64,000 bases of DNA from Pseudomonas sp. 7P_10.2_Bac1 (GTDB taxonomy: Bacteria > Pseudomonadota > Gammaproteobacteria > Pseudomonadales > Pseudomonadaceae), in NCBI RefSeq assembly GCF_025465935.1, contig NZ_JANLNV010000090.1:233223-297222 (forward strand), given 5' to 3'. The notes under the pieces were generated by a model. The model was not told the DNA's origin. It did no database searches and saw only the letters and a program-made list of their open reading frames with translations. Shown piece after piece: positions 8,815-15,351 of the stretch. The stretch's first letter is position 1; every line of letters starts with the position of its first letter. Both the position numbers and the translations under genes were made by a program.

Positions 8815-8994
8815 TTACTCTTTTACGGGGCCATCCACGATGGCCTTGGCGGTGTTGTTCAGCAGGGTGTGCACACGCGCAATCTCTGCCGGGCTCCAGT
8901 GGCCACGGTGCAGCTGCAACGCATGACGCAGGTTATGGACGGCCTCATGTATTTCTGCGGGCCGTTCCAGGCTGCGCAATGAGCGTCTGCTCAC
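8815..8994 (-). CDS. Small hypothetical protein (59 aa)
   Basis: A frame of 59 residues read from GTG at 8994, beginning SRRSLRSLERPAEIHEAV and ending NNTAKAIVDGPVKE. An in-frame stop just upstream limits the start to this GTG or an internal TTG. The composition is that of a soluble, helical, basic-to-neutral protein (HEAVHNLRHALQLHRG, SPAEIARVHTLLNNTAK). Support comes from codon use like the neighbours and a hairpin exactly at its stop. The ribosome site is poor. I do not recognise the family. Confidence 0.5.
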   Translation of the reverse strand: MSRRSLRSLERPAEIHEAVHNLRHALQLHRGHWSPAEIARVHTLLNNTAKAIVDGPVKE

Positions 8995-9035
8995 ATCTTT
9001 TGCCTAATGGCAGAGACAACATCGGCCTGAAAGTG

Positions 9036-9239
9036 ATGTTTAATCACTACACAATAGGGCTGCACAGTTCACAGGTGGTCAGTGAAAAAGATGCGTGGAC
9101 TGGAGCACGCTTGCCACTGCATATAGAGGCAGTTGTACCAGTAGAAGGTTTTCGCCAGGGCGAGTATTACGCTAGCGTACACATCATTTTCGAAAGCCTG
9201 CTGCCAGGAGAACACTCCCCTGCGGACTTGTCTCTCTGA
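9036..9239 (+). pseudogene. Possible 3' remnant of a CS1-type pilin-like gene
   Basis: The frame read from ATG 9036 to TGA 9239 (67 residues) contains ARLPLHIEAVVPVEGFRQG followed by EYYASVHIIFESL. This ending resembles the last two strands of CS1/CFA-type fimbrial subunits (a donor-strand-like G-[DE]-Y-x-[AG]-x-V-x-x-x-F pattern). No signal peptide or N-terminal half is present, no strong ribosome site is visible, and no chaperone or usher gene is nearby. I therefore read it as a gene fragment. It could also be an unrelated small gene. Confidence 0.3.
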
Positions 9240-9257
9240 ATGCACAGGTACTGCTTC

Positions 9258-9458
9258 TCAACAGCTCGCAGCCTGCAAACGCTGCAGCTCGCGGCGGACC
9301 ATGCTGGCGTATTCGGCGGGGCGCAAGGTGTAAAGTTGCCCCGCCACCCAAGTCAACCATGCCCCCTTGAGTACCGGACGCTGGGCAAACAATTCAGCAG
9401 CCTTGGCCTTGGCCTGCTCAAGATGCTGCTGATGAAACTCACTGCGGGCAATCGTCAC
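9258..9458 (-). CDS. Small hypothetical protein, coupled to the upstream gene (66 aa)
   Basis: A protein of 66 residues, MTIARSEFHQQHLEQAKAKA..., mostly helical, with an aromatic central stretch (GAWLTWVAGQLYTL) and a basic C-terminus. It begins with GTG overlapping the TGA of the 156-residue gene upstream (GTGA), so it is almost certainly translated by coupling with it. No membrane segment or known motif is apparent. The coupling suggests a shared role or complex with the upstream product. The function is unknown. Confidence 0.65.
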   Translation of the reverse strand: MTIARSEFHQQHLEQAKAKAAELFAQRPVLKGAWLTWVAGQLYTLRPAEYASMVRRELQRLQAASC

Positions 9459-9925
9459 TCTTTACTGGCCTTGAAGGTCAACTCACCCTTGCGCCATTTG
9501 GCTGCCTTGGCCGTCACGGCCTTCAAGGTTTTGCTCAAGCCTGCTTCAAGTTGTTCGGTGGCCGCAAACACCAGCATGACGGTTTGACCTTCTTTGAACA
9601 CAATCCCTTCACCCAGAGGTGAACTGACGTAGGCATAGTCACCAATGCCGTAGACCGTCATTTTGATTTCACGAAACTTGATATCTAGCTTGCCACCCTC
9701 ACGACTGGGCATGACTGCGGCACTGAAATGGTCACCTACCTTGAGCTTCAGGCCTGGCTTGTCGTCTACAACCAACGCTGTTTCGGTATCGATTTCAGCG
9801 ATGTAAATACCTTCTGCAGTTTGCTCGGTGACGTAAACAAAGCGCGAGTGAAACATTTTTACCAAACGGGCCCGCAAGTCACCCAACACAAATAAAGCAT
9901 GCATCTCCAAATTGCTGACTGCCAA
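9455..9925 (-). CDS. Hypothetical beta-rich protein (156 aa)
   Basis: A protein of up to 156 residues. The TTG at 9925 has GAGGG about 7 bases upstream; an in-frame ATG seven codons later (MHALFVLGDLRARL) is an alternative start. The body alternates short strands (RFVYVTEQTAEGIYIAEID, GLKLKVGDHFSAAVMPSR, GGKLDIKFREIKMTVYGIG) and ends in a lysine-rich helix (KTLKAVTAKAAKWRKGE). There is no signal peptide or membrane helix. It forms a two-gene unit with the 66-residue gene through a GTGA overlap. I do not recognise the family. Confidence 0.7.
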   Translation of the reverse strand: MAVSNLEMHALFVLGDLRARLVKMFHSRFVYVTEQTAEGIYIAEIDTETALVVDDKPGLKLKVGDHFSAAVMPSREGGKLDIKFREIKMTVYGIGDYAYVSSPLGEGIVFKEGQTVMLVFAATEQLEAGLSKTLKAVTAKAAKWRKGELTFKASKE

Positions 9926-10389
9926 CGAAAAGCCCTCAATACAAAAAAATGAAACCGCCCGCTGAAAACAGGCAGCAAAAAGGCCTCATCCACCCATGGA
10001 AAACCGAATACGAGAAGTTGACCTGACTGCTGGAGTCAGGGGTGGCATGTGACGTAAATAATAATGGATTACCGCCTGGATTACGCCGGCAAACAAGCAC
10101 CAGAGCATGAAGGAAAATAGCCAGGTTATGTGCTCGCACACATCGGTTTGTACTCAGTTGGGACGCTATTCTACCGACTCATGAGCGAGAATGGGTATAC
10201 ACATACTGTTCACGATTAAGCCAGCACCTTATTTTCTGCCTGATTGGCCCTCTATTCAACAGGGCTTTCGTCGCACGCACGCGTTAACTGCGCCACAACC
10301 TGCCAACTGCTGCCATACTGGCTCAAAAATTGGCCTGGCCCATGCCGCCAGACTCTCTGCACACCCTTATTTGCAAGGAATCATGACAC
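9926..10389. other. Intergenic region with one hairpin and no convincing gene
   Basis: The only clear structure is a 7-bp inverted repeat with a 5-base loop at 10022-10040 (CCTGACT / AGTCAGG). Short open frames here lack ribosome sites and have non-protein-like composition. The right part should hold the promoter of the gene starting at 10390. Confidence 0.5.
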
Positions 10390-10620
10390 GTGACGGAATT
10401 TGATATTGGCGAGTATTTCATCCGGGGTGACGTTAAAGATGTCGATGGGGAGTTCCAGGCCGTCATCGTAATGCGACCCAAAACCTCCCCGAACAAAATC
10501 CTTTACCACCAGGTGGAAAAAGACCGCTGGTTCAAAACCGCCGAACTGGCAAAAATTGCTGGCATGGAGTCCGCCAGGCAATTGAAAGAAGCCGTCGATA
10601 CGGGTGCTTTAAACGCTTAA
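10390..10620 (+). CDS. Small hypothetical protein (76 aa)
   Basis: A protein of 76 residues from a GTG (TEFDIGEYFIRGDVKDVDGEF...), with AAGGA about 10 bases before the start. It looks like a compact alpha/beta protein: a strand-rich first half (FQAVIVMRPKTSPNKILYHQV) and a C-terminal helix-turn-helix-like end (WFKTAELAKIAGMESARQLKEAV). No known motif was recognised. The stop codon lies inside a TTAAACGC tandem repeat, so repeat slippage would change the last residues. Confidence 0.65.
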   Translation: MTEFDIGEYFIRGDVKDVDGEFQAVIVMRPKTSPNKILYHQVEKDRWFKTAELAKIAGMESARQLKEAVDTGALNA

Positions 10621-10643
10621 ACGCTTAAACGCATTTTAAACGC
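10609..10643. repeat. Short tandem repeat TTAAACGC
   Basis: Three perfect head-to-tail copies (10609-10632) are followed by ATT and a fourth copy at 10636-10643. The array overlaps the stop codon of the upstream small gene. Confidence 0.85.
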
Positions 10644-10658
10644 CCGTCAGCCTGTCTC

Positions 10659-10776
10659 GGATCCGTTCCCGTTTCTTAGCAGCCGCGACGAAAGTCCACA
10701 TAGTGCAGGGCAAGGCGCCAGAAGCGTGGTTGGGTACTTCCCAGCAACGCGTCTTGCAATGAAACCGGAACAAACC
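10659..10776. repeat. MITE-like dispersed repeat, copy 2
   Basis: The ends are inverted repeats (GGATCCGTTCCCGTTTC against the reverse complement of GAAACCGGAACAAACCC, mismatched at a few positions). The interior matches copy 1 at 6031-6171 over the segment around GGCAAGGCGCCAGAAGCG, including the central hairpin TGGG-TACTT-CCCA at 10731-10743. It is shorter and more diverged than copy 1. It lies between two small plus-strand genes. Confidence 0.7.
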
Positions 10777-10844
10777 CTAATGGCTTCGAACTCTTTGCGT
10801 TCACAGGCCTCAGATAAAGTGGCCATTCACTTAAGGAGATGACA

Positions 10845-11084
10845 ATGGACGATACACCTATCACCCTGCAAGCCCTGTTTGAGCAACTGGGACTGGACGC
10901 CGACGAGCAATCGATCAATAACTTTTTTCGCGACACGCCCACACTCGCTGAAGACGTCAAACTGGCCGATGCACCCTTCTGGACACCTGCTCAATCCCAG
11001 TTTCTGAAAGAGAAGATTGGCGCTGACGATAATTGGGCGCTGGTGATCGACGAACTGAACGAGCGTCTGCATCAAGCACGCTGA
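10845..11084 (+). CDS. DUF2789 family protein
   Basis: A protein of 79 residues with the family pattern: LQALFEQLGLDADEQSINNF at the N-terminus, then DVKLADAPFWTPAQSQFLKE, then WALVIDELNERL. Of two nearby ATGs (10839 and 10845) the second was chosen because AAGGAG lies six bases before it and abuts the first. DUF2789 proteins are small cytoplasmic proteins of unknown function, common in gammaproteobacteria. The 3' end overlaps the convergent gene by 13 bases. Confidence 0.85.
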   Translation: MDDTPITLQALFEQLGLDADEQSINNFFRDTPTLAEDVKLADAPFWTPAQSQFLKEKIGADDNWALVIDELNERLHQAR

Positions 11085-11290
11085 GCGTGCCCTCGCTCTG
11101 TGCGAAGGTTGGCGCCCAGTTGCGCCAACCAGGCAGCGCGGCACTCTTGGGCTTCATCCCGACTGGAAAAGGCCGTACCTCGCTGCTCCCCATTCACCAA
11201 CACGACCCAACAGACCTTTTGGCCCAAGGCACGCAAGCTTTGAGGCACACCGCTGCCGATCATCACGGCTACATCGACCTTATTGATCAT
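11072..11290 (-). CDS. Small hypothetical protein (72 aa)
   Basis: A protein of 72 residues starting MINKVDVAVMIG from the ATG at 11290, with GGTGGAG eight bases upstream; a GTG three codons earlier overlaps the ribosome site. The centre looks like a DUF2188-like strand-strand-helix unit (KVCWVVLVNGEQRGTAFSSRDEA then AAWLAQLG), but I am not certain of the family. It overlaps the DUF2789 gene tail to tail by 13 bp. A small inverted repeat (GTTAG-TCAC-CTAAC, 11311-11324) lies in its promoter region. Confidence 0.6.
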   Translation of the reverse strand: MINKVDVAVMIGSGVPQSLRALGQKVCWVVLVNGEQRGTAFSSRDEAQECRAAWLAQLGANLRTERGHAQRA

Positions 11291-11415
11291 GAGGTTCACT
11301 CCACCAATTAGTTAGTCACCTAACGATGTTGGCTATCTTAGTGCTTCATTGCTCACTGAAAAAGCTATGTACCGAATAGATGCATTGCATGGCTTGTAAC
11401 AATCGGATTGCCCAC

Positions 11416-12759
11416 TTACACGTAATCCGTTGTCTTTTGCTCGTGCACCAGGCGTCCGCCCGCTTGAGGCCGATTGAAAAAAGCCTGATCCACAATCCCT
11501 TGCCCCGAACCAACCGAAGCATTCCAGTTAGCTGATTGATGGATATAACGTTGGCGCAACATACGCTCCTGCGCCTCGGTCAGGCCAACACGCCCCTGAC
11601 GTACCTGCACCTGCAGTGCGGCCTCAATGGGCATCAGTTCATCCGGTAACGCGCAAGCGGCCTCGCTCAACGCCTTGAACGGCACACCGCGCTCGCACGC
11701 CAGGCTGTGCATGATGCGCAAATACACTCGCGACAAATCGCCAAACACCCGACGCTGCATGAACACCGCGGCCATTACCTGTTGCATCGGGTCTTCGCGA
11801 CTGCCCTCGCGGCGTGTATCGGTGCGTACGTCCAGCAAGCGATCCGGGTCGCTGGGGTCCAGTAAATCCCTGGCCTGCCACTGCGCCAGTTCGGCAGTCG
11901 CCCTCTGCCAGGCCTGTGTCAGCTTGATCGGCGTGGATGGGCTGACCAGGTTGGTCTGCCAGCGCGTCAGGAACACGTGCTCGATCATCAGCGCCGGATA
12001 GCCGCCGCCGACGTCGGCATGCACGCCAGGGACAGCTATCTGCATTGGCCACTGCGGGGTAATGCTGTTCAGCGAAAAGTTGCGCCGCTGCTCATCACGG
12101 GCCGCCAATTGCACGACGTACTGCGCACAGTCAGGGCTCAGATACAGATCGAGGCCGGGATTAATGTCGTCGCTGATATCGCCTTTATCGGCAAGCCCCC
12201 CCATAGCAGCGACGGTATCGAACAAGCCGATAAAGTCGATCACGCACTCAAAATCGGTGGCGGTAGTGAACGGCCATGGACGTGAGTGGCTTTTGATCAG
12301 GTTGGCAAAATGCCGAGCTGCCGCGGCGCCGCGACTGAACCCGAAAATGTCCAGTCGCAGTCGGCCCAGGGCCGGAGATGCCGGGTCCTGAAGGAAACGC
12401 GTCAGACACTCAAACAGTTGCGCGCAAGCCTCCTCGGCCTTGCCCACAACCCCACTGCCGCCGCGGCCATAACTCTGCGCTGGAAAGCGCGTGTCCACAG
12501 CGCCAGTGGTGGTGCCGATACCACTGATATACAGGGAAGTTATGGCACGGCCGTCAGCGCCGAACACCTGTTGCACCGGGTAATGCTGGTGCAACGCGGC
12601 GATATTGGTCGTTGCATTGGCGTAGCTGCTGCCTGCCTCAACGCTTAAGCCTTGCGCTAGACGCTCCAGGCCGGTGGCGCTGTTGAATTGGTTATTGGCC
12701 GTTCCGTCAAAAAACAAACCCACACGCAACTCGCGCCTGCTGTTGCTTGAATCACCCAT
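11416..12759 (-). CDS. DUF2235 (Tle1-like) alpha/beta hydrolase
   Basis: A protein of 447 residues. The DUF2235 fold starts at once (LRVGLFFDGTANNQF). The nucleophile elbow GFSRG is at 140-144 (S142), and the family signature PGVHADVGGGY carries H247 and D249. This is the catalytic domain of type VI secretion phospholipase effectors of the Tle1 type, but no VgrG, PAAR, adaptor or periplasmic immunity gene is adjacent. An orphan effector or a housekeeping lipase-like enzyme are both possible. There is no signal peptide. The ATG at 12759 follows GAGGG by 8 bases. The C-terminal ~180 residues are of unknown structure. Confidence 0.8.
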   Translation of the reverse strand: MGDSSNSRRELRVGLFFDGTANNQFNSATGLERLAQGLSVEAGSSYANATTNIAALHQHYPVQQVFGADGRAITSLYISGIGTTTGAVDTRFPAQSYGRGGSGVVGKAEEACAQLFECLTRFLQDPASPALGRLRLDIFGFSRGAAAARHFANLIKSHSRPWPFTTATDFECVIDFIGLFDTVAAMGGLADKGDISDDINPGLDLYLSPDCAQYVVQLAARDEQRRNFSLNSITPQWPMQIAVPGVHADVGGGYPALMIEHVFLTRWQTNLVSPSTPIKLTQAWQRATAELAQWQARDLLDPSDPDRLLDVRTDTRREGSREDPMQQVMAAVFMQRRVFGDLSRVYLRIMHSLACERGVPFKALSEAACALPDELMPIEAALQVQVRQGRVGLTEAQERMLRQRYIHQSANWNASVGSGQGIVDQAFFNRPQAGGRLVHEQKTTDYV

Positions 12760-12914
12760 GAATTTCACCCTCGATCAGATCCGTCACGCGTATAAAAGCC
12801 GCGCAACCAGAAGGTGCCTGACGGGAGGGGCCTGCTCAACGTGCGGAGGTTGTGGTGCAAGGTTTTACAGTGCAGGACGGGCAGCCAGGTGAATACCGGC
12901 AGAGCCCAAAGCGA

Positions 12915-12934
12915 CCGGGGCCATAAGGCCCCGG
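12915..12934 (-). terminator. Hairpin terminator after the DksA-like gene
   Basis: A perfect 8-bp GC-rich stem (CCGGGGCC / GGCCCCGG) with a 4-base loop lies 14 bases beyond the stop of the DksA-like gene, followed on the minus strand by TCGCTTT. The U-run is modest. Confidence 0.65.
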
Positions 12935-12947
12935 CAAGGTCAGGCAC

Positions 12948-13352
12948 TCAGGCTTGACGCTGATGCTTGTCGATTTGCTCATGACGCTCTTGAGCTTCGA
13001 TGCAGTACTTGGTGGTCGGGCTGATCAGCAGGCGTTTCAGGCCAATGGCCTCGCCGCTGTCATCGCACCAGCCGAAGCTGTCATCTTTGATACGTTCCAG
13101 AGCTTGTTCAAGCTGAGGTAGCATGCGCTGATCACGATCGATCGAGTTCACCAACCAGGTGCGCTCTTCTTCAACCGACGCGGCATCTGCAGGATCGGCC
13201 GGAGTGTCCAGGCTCTCGATCGCGATGCGGTTCTGCTCGATACGTTCGTGGGTTTCAACCTTCATGCTTTGCAACAGCTCAGTGAAAAAAGTGTGTTGCT
13301 CGGCATTCATGTAGTCATCCGCCGGCATGGCCAGCAACTTATCCTTTGTCAT
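12948..13352 (-). CDS. DksA/TraR-family protein with incomplete zinc site
   Basis: A protein of 134 residues starting MTKDKLLAMP. The coiled-coil tip motif DxxDxA is kept (D53, D56, A58), as is the globular C-terminal domain, but the four-cysteine zinc finger is reduced to C96 (CDDS) and C117 (CIEA), with the second partner of each CxxC pair lost. This pattern matches the zinc-independent DksA2-type paralogues known in pseudomonads, which can replace DksA under zinc limitation. By family it binds the RNA polymerase secondary channel and modulates stringent-response promoters. No zinc-regulon genes are adjacent. The ATG at 13352 (GAGA site) was preferred over an upstream in-frame start. Confidence 0.85.
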   Translation of the reverse strand: MTKDKLLAMPADDYMNAEQHTFFTELLQSMKVETHERIEQNRIAIESLDTPADPADAASVEEERTWLVNSIDRDQRMLPQLEQALERIKDDSFGWCDDSGEAIGLKRLLISPTTKYCIEAQERHEQIDKHQRQA

Positions 13353-13400
13353 TGATTTCTCTATAAAAAATACGTGCATTAAGGCGAATTAGGGAGCGTT

Positions 13401-13484
13401 ATGACCGTTCTTCATCCAACCCCGTTAGGTGCCATCTATCTCAAGCGCCACCCGGCACTCAATTTACGAGGGGCGGCAGTCTAA
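13401..13484 (+). CDS. Possible 27-residue microprotein
   Basis: A short frame, MTVLHPTPLGAIYLKRHPAL... ending RGAAV, with AGGGAG five bases before the ATG. It is divergent from the DksA-like gene. A strong ribosome site is the only support. It may instead be chance. Confidence 0.3.
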   Translation: MTVLHPTPLGAIYLKRHPALNLRGAAV

Positions 13485-14012
13485 GGCCGACTTATCGAGT
13501 CAGCAACTGAAATGACAGCTATTTGTCCAGCCAAACGTGGAAAGCGACGAAAAAAGCGTTCACAGGGGCTAATGGAGTGCGTTTATAGCAAGAAATTCAG
13601 TCACGCGGCTGAAAATGATCACCCAAGGTGGCAAGCCTCGAAGCGGTGGACGAACCCTGCCATCTTCAAGGTCGCTTGAAAATACTTCGACTTATTACAG
13701 CGTTGTAAAAATAAGTAAGAACCTGATTCGACTGAGGTACGTCTCTAGCCCTAGCCGCGTAGGATTTGGCCGCTACAAGACTCCCTTCACAGGCAATGAA
13801 AAATCCCACGAAATTCTGCGCAAATCTTATGAGTAGTTACGCTCTGCCTGACAATACTGCGCCCTGGACGCGCTTTACAATCGCTCGACCCAATCCCATA
13901 TCCCAAGCCAAGTAAATGATCGATATGTCACTGCTTGTATCGACACGTGCAGAAAGCTTTTGCGGGCCGACGGCACTACCAGATATTCAATAGCTTTCTA
14001 TAGGGGCGCGAC
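13485..14012. other. Intergenic region, relatively A+T-rich, no convincing gene
   Basis: A 73-codon frame at 13615-13836 has no ribosome site and a low-complexity, non-protein-like N-terminus. I see no conserved RNA motif. The region just before 14016 must contain the promoter of the next small gene. Confidence 0.4.
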
Positions 14013-14015
14013 GTG

Positions 14016-14282
14016 ATGACTTACTCCTTGTTTGCCGACAATCAACCCGCACCTGAGCCAAGCCTGGCTGTAACGTCCCCGGCAGAGGGCGCTGTGAGCA
14101 TGCCTGAACTGGGACGACTGATCACTCTGCGCGATGCCCTGCTCCTGCTGAAGGTGCCGCTGGCCAACAGTTGTGGTTTGCAAGGTATGGTTGAAAGTCA
14201 GTTGCTCAGCAATGACGTGCATGACCGCGTGCTCGGCAAGTTGAAGGCGAACACAACGGACCCCGCATTGACTTCCGCCTAG
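14016..14282 (+). CDS. Small hypothetical protein (88 aa)
   Basis: A protein of 88 residues starting MTYSLFADNQPAPEP, from the ATG at 14016 (a GTG one codon earlier is equally possible); AGGGG lies about 10 bases upstream. The N-terminal third is proline/alanine-rich and probably disordered. The rest is a helical segment (ELGRLITLRDALLLLKVPLANS, then GMVESQLLSNDVHDRVLGKL). It has no signal peptide and no recognised domain. Its direction and good site support a real gene. Confidence 0.5.
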   Translation: MTYSLFADNQPAPEPSLAVTSPAEGAVSMPELGRLITLRDALLLLKVPLANSCGLQGMVESQLLSNDVHDRVLGKLKANTTDPALTSA

Positions 14283-14340
14283 CGGCCACATCAGCCCATG
14301 ACGTAGGCAATACCCGCGAATAACTCAAATAAATTGCAGT

Positions 14341-14360
14341 TAATCATCATTATTATGAAT
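14341..14360. promoter_or_regulatory. Possible Fur-box-like A+T-rich site before the candidate small RNA
   Basis: On the minus strand AATAAT-GATGAT reads as two hexamers each differing by one base from GATAAT. The third hexamer is poor. By motif alone this is a weak to moderate candidate. Confidence 0.3.
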
Positions 14361-14362
14361 TT

Positions 14363-14458
14363 GCGGACTGATAACAGGACGAGCACACTGCGCACGTTCC
14401 TCCCCCAATAAGGAACACCTTTAAGGGCTTGCCGGGAAACCCGCACAGCCCTTTTTTT
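14363..14458 (+). ncRNA. Candidate small RNA with C-rich loop and strong terminator
   Basis: Two stem-loops in tandem lie in a 210-bp gap between genes. Stem 1 is GTTCCT / AGGAAC with the C-rich loop CCCCCAATA (14395-14415). The second is a rho-independent terminator (14423-14458). The region just upstream, 14340-14360, contains repeated [CT]AT[CT]AT-like hexamers resembling a Fur box, and TTGCAG at 14334-14339 could be a -35. The likely transcript starts near 14363 and is about 95 nt long. Alternatively it is a leader or attenuator of the HPP gene downstream. The start point is inferred. Confidence 0.45.
14423..14458 (+). terminator. Strong rho-independent terminator
   Basis: AAGGGCT and AGCCCTT close a longer stem containing GGG/CCC, followed by a run of seven T residues (14452-14458). 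It ends 34 bases before the HPP gene start and 176 bases after the preceding gene. Confidence 0.85.
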
Positions 14459-14492
14459 ATCTCTTCGTTGCCAAATACCGGATTTGCCCACC

Positions 14493-15209
14493 ATGCAAAA
14501 CAGCTGGATCAGCCGCCTGTTGCCTGCGGCCACGAATACCCGCCCCACCGAATGGAGCCGCGCTGCAATAGGCGTCTCACTGGGCACGTTGTTGTGTGTC
14601 TGGATCTGTAGCCTGTTCTTTGGCCTGCCCGTGGCGATGCACTTGATAGGCCCTCTGGGAGCGTCGGCCATTCTGCTGTTTGCTGTGTCCTCAGGGGCAT
14701 TGGCGCAACCCTGGTCGATTGTCGGTGGCTATCTATGTGCAACGGTGGTGTCGTTGTGCGTGGTGCACTTTTTCGGCCGCAACCTGGACAGCGCGTGCCT
14801 GGCCGTAGGCTTGGCGCTGGTCATCATGTGCCTGCTGCGCTGTCTGCATCCGCCGGCAGGAGCGTTGGCCCTGCTGGTCGTACTGGCAGACCCGGACAGC
14901 GCCCGCCTGGGCTGGGGCATGCTCGCCCCGGTAATGCTCAGCGCCGTGTGCATGTTGTTGACGGCGATGCTCTACAACAACCTCACGCGTGTGCGCTACC
15001 CAAAAATAAACGCCGATCCGCCCCCTGCAGTTCTGGCCCCGACCGAGCCTGGAGACACCGGCATTACCGCCGCAGACCTGCAAAAAGCCATGGAGCAGAT
15101 GGACGCGTTTATTGACGTGACGCCGGAAGACCTGGAGGCTCTGGTCCGCGCCAGCGAGCACAATGCGCGTCGTCGCAGCGTGCGCGAAGTCTTTGCTGAA
15201 AATCCATAA
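14493..15209 (+). CDS. HPP-family integral membrane protein
   Basis: A protein of 238 residues. Four to five hydrophobic segments cover residues 25-165, including the conserved GPLGASAILLFA and SGALAQPWSIVGGYL stretches and the family-defining HPP in RCLHPPAGALALL. A soluble tail follows (GITAADLQKAMEQMDAFIDVTPEDLEALV). HPP proteins are inner-membrane proteins; plant and cyanobacterial members transport nitrite, but for the proteobacterial ones the substrate is unclear. An in-frame TTG three codons earlier was rejected in favour of the ATG. It is preceded by the candidate small RNA terminator, so it needs its own promoter or readthrough. Confidence 0.85.
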   Translation: MQNSWISRLLPAATNTRPTEWSRAAIGVSLGTLLCVWICSLFFGLPVAMHLIGPLGASAILLFAVSSGALAQPWSIVGGYLCATVVSLCVVHFFGRNLDSACLAVGLALVIMCLLRCLHPPAGALALLVVLADPDSARLGWGMLAPVMLSAVCMLLTAMLYNNLTRVRYPKINADPPPAVLAPTEPGDTGITAADLQKAMEQMDAFIDVTPEDLEALVRASEHNARRRSVREVFAENP

Positions 15210-15351
15210 CCAGACGGCGTTCACATACTCTGTAAAGGCGTGCATCAATAACCTGCAAACTCCTGCTAGGGTTATTGCTGTGACGCCTGGACGGCCAGTG
15301 TTCATAAACACATGATCAACCGGGCAAGACTCCCCATGATCAAGGCCAGAA

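Noticed and set aside
9936..10139. 67-codon minus-strand frame
   Set aside because: No ribosome site and a composition that does not look like a real protein.
12765..12947. 60-codon minus-strand frame between the DUF2235 and DksA-like genes
   Set aside because: Runs through the terminator hairpin and has no ribosome site.
13615..13836. 73-codon frame in the A+T-richer gap
   Set aside because: No ribosome site, Ser/Arg-rich low-complexity start, and no family pattern.
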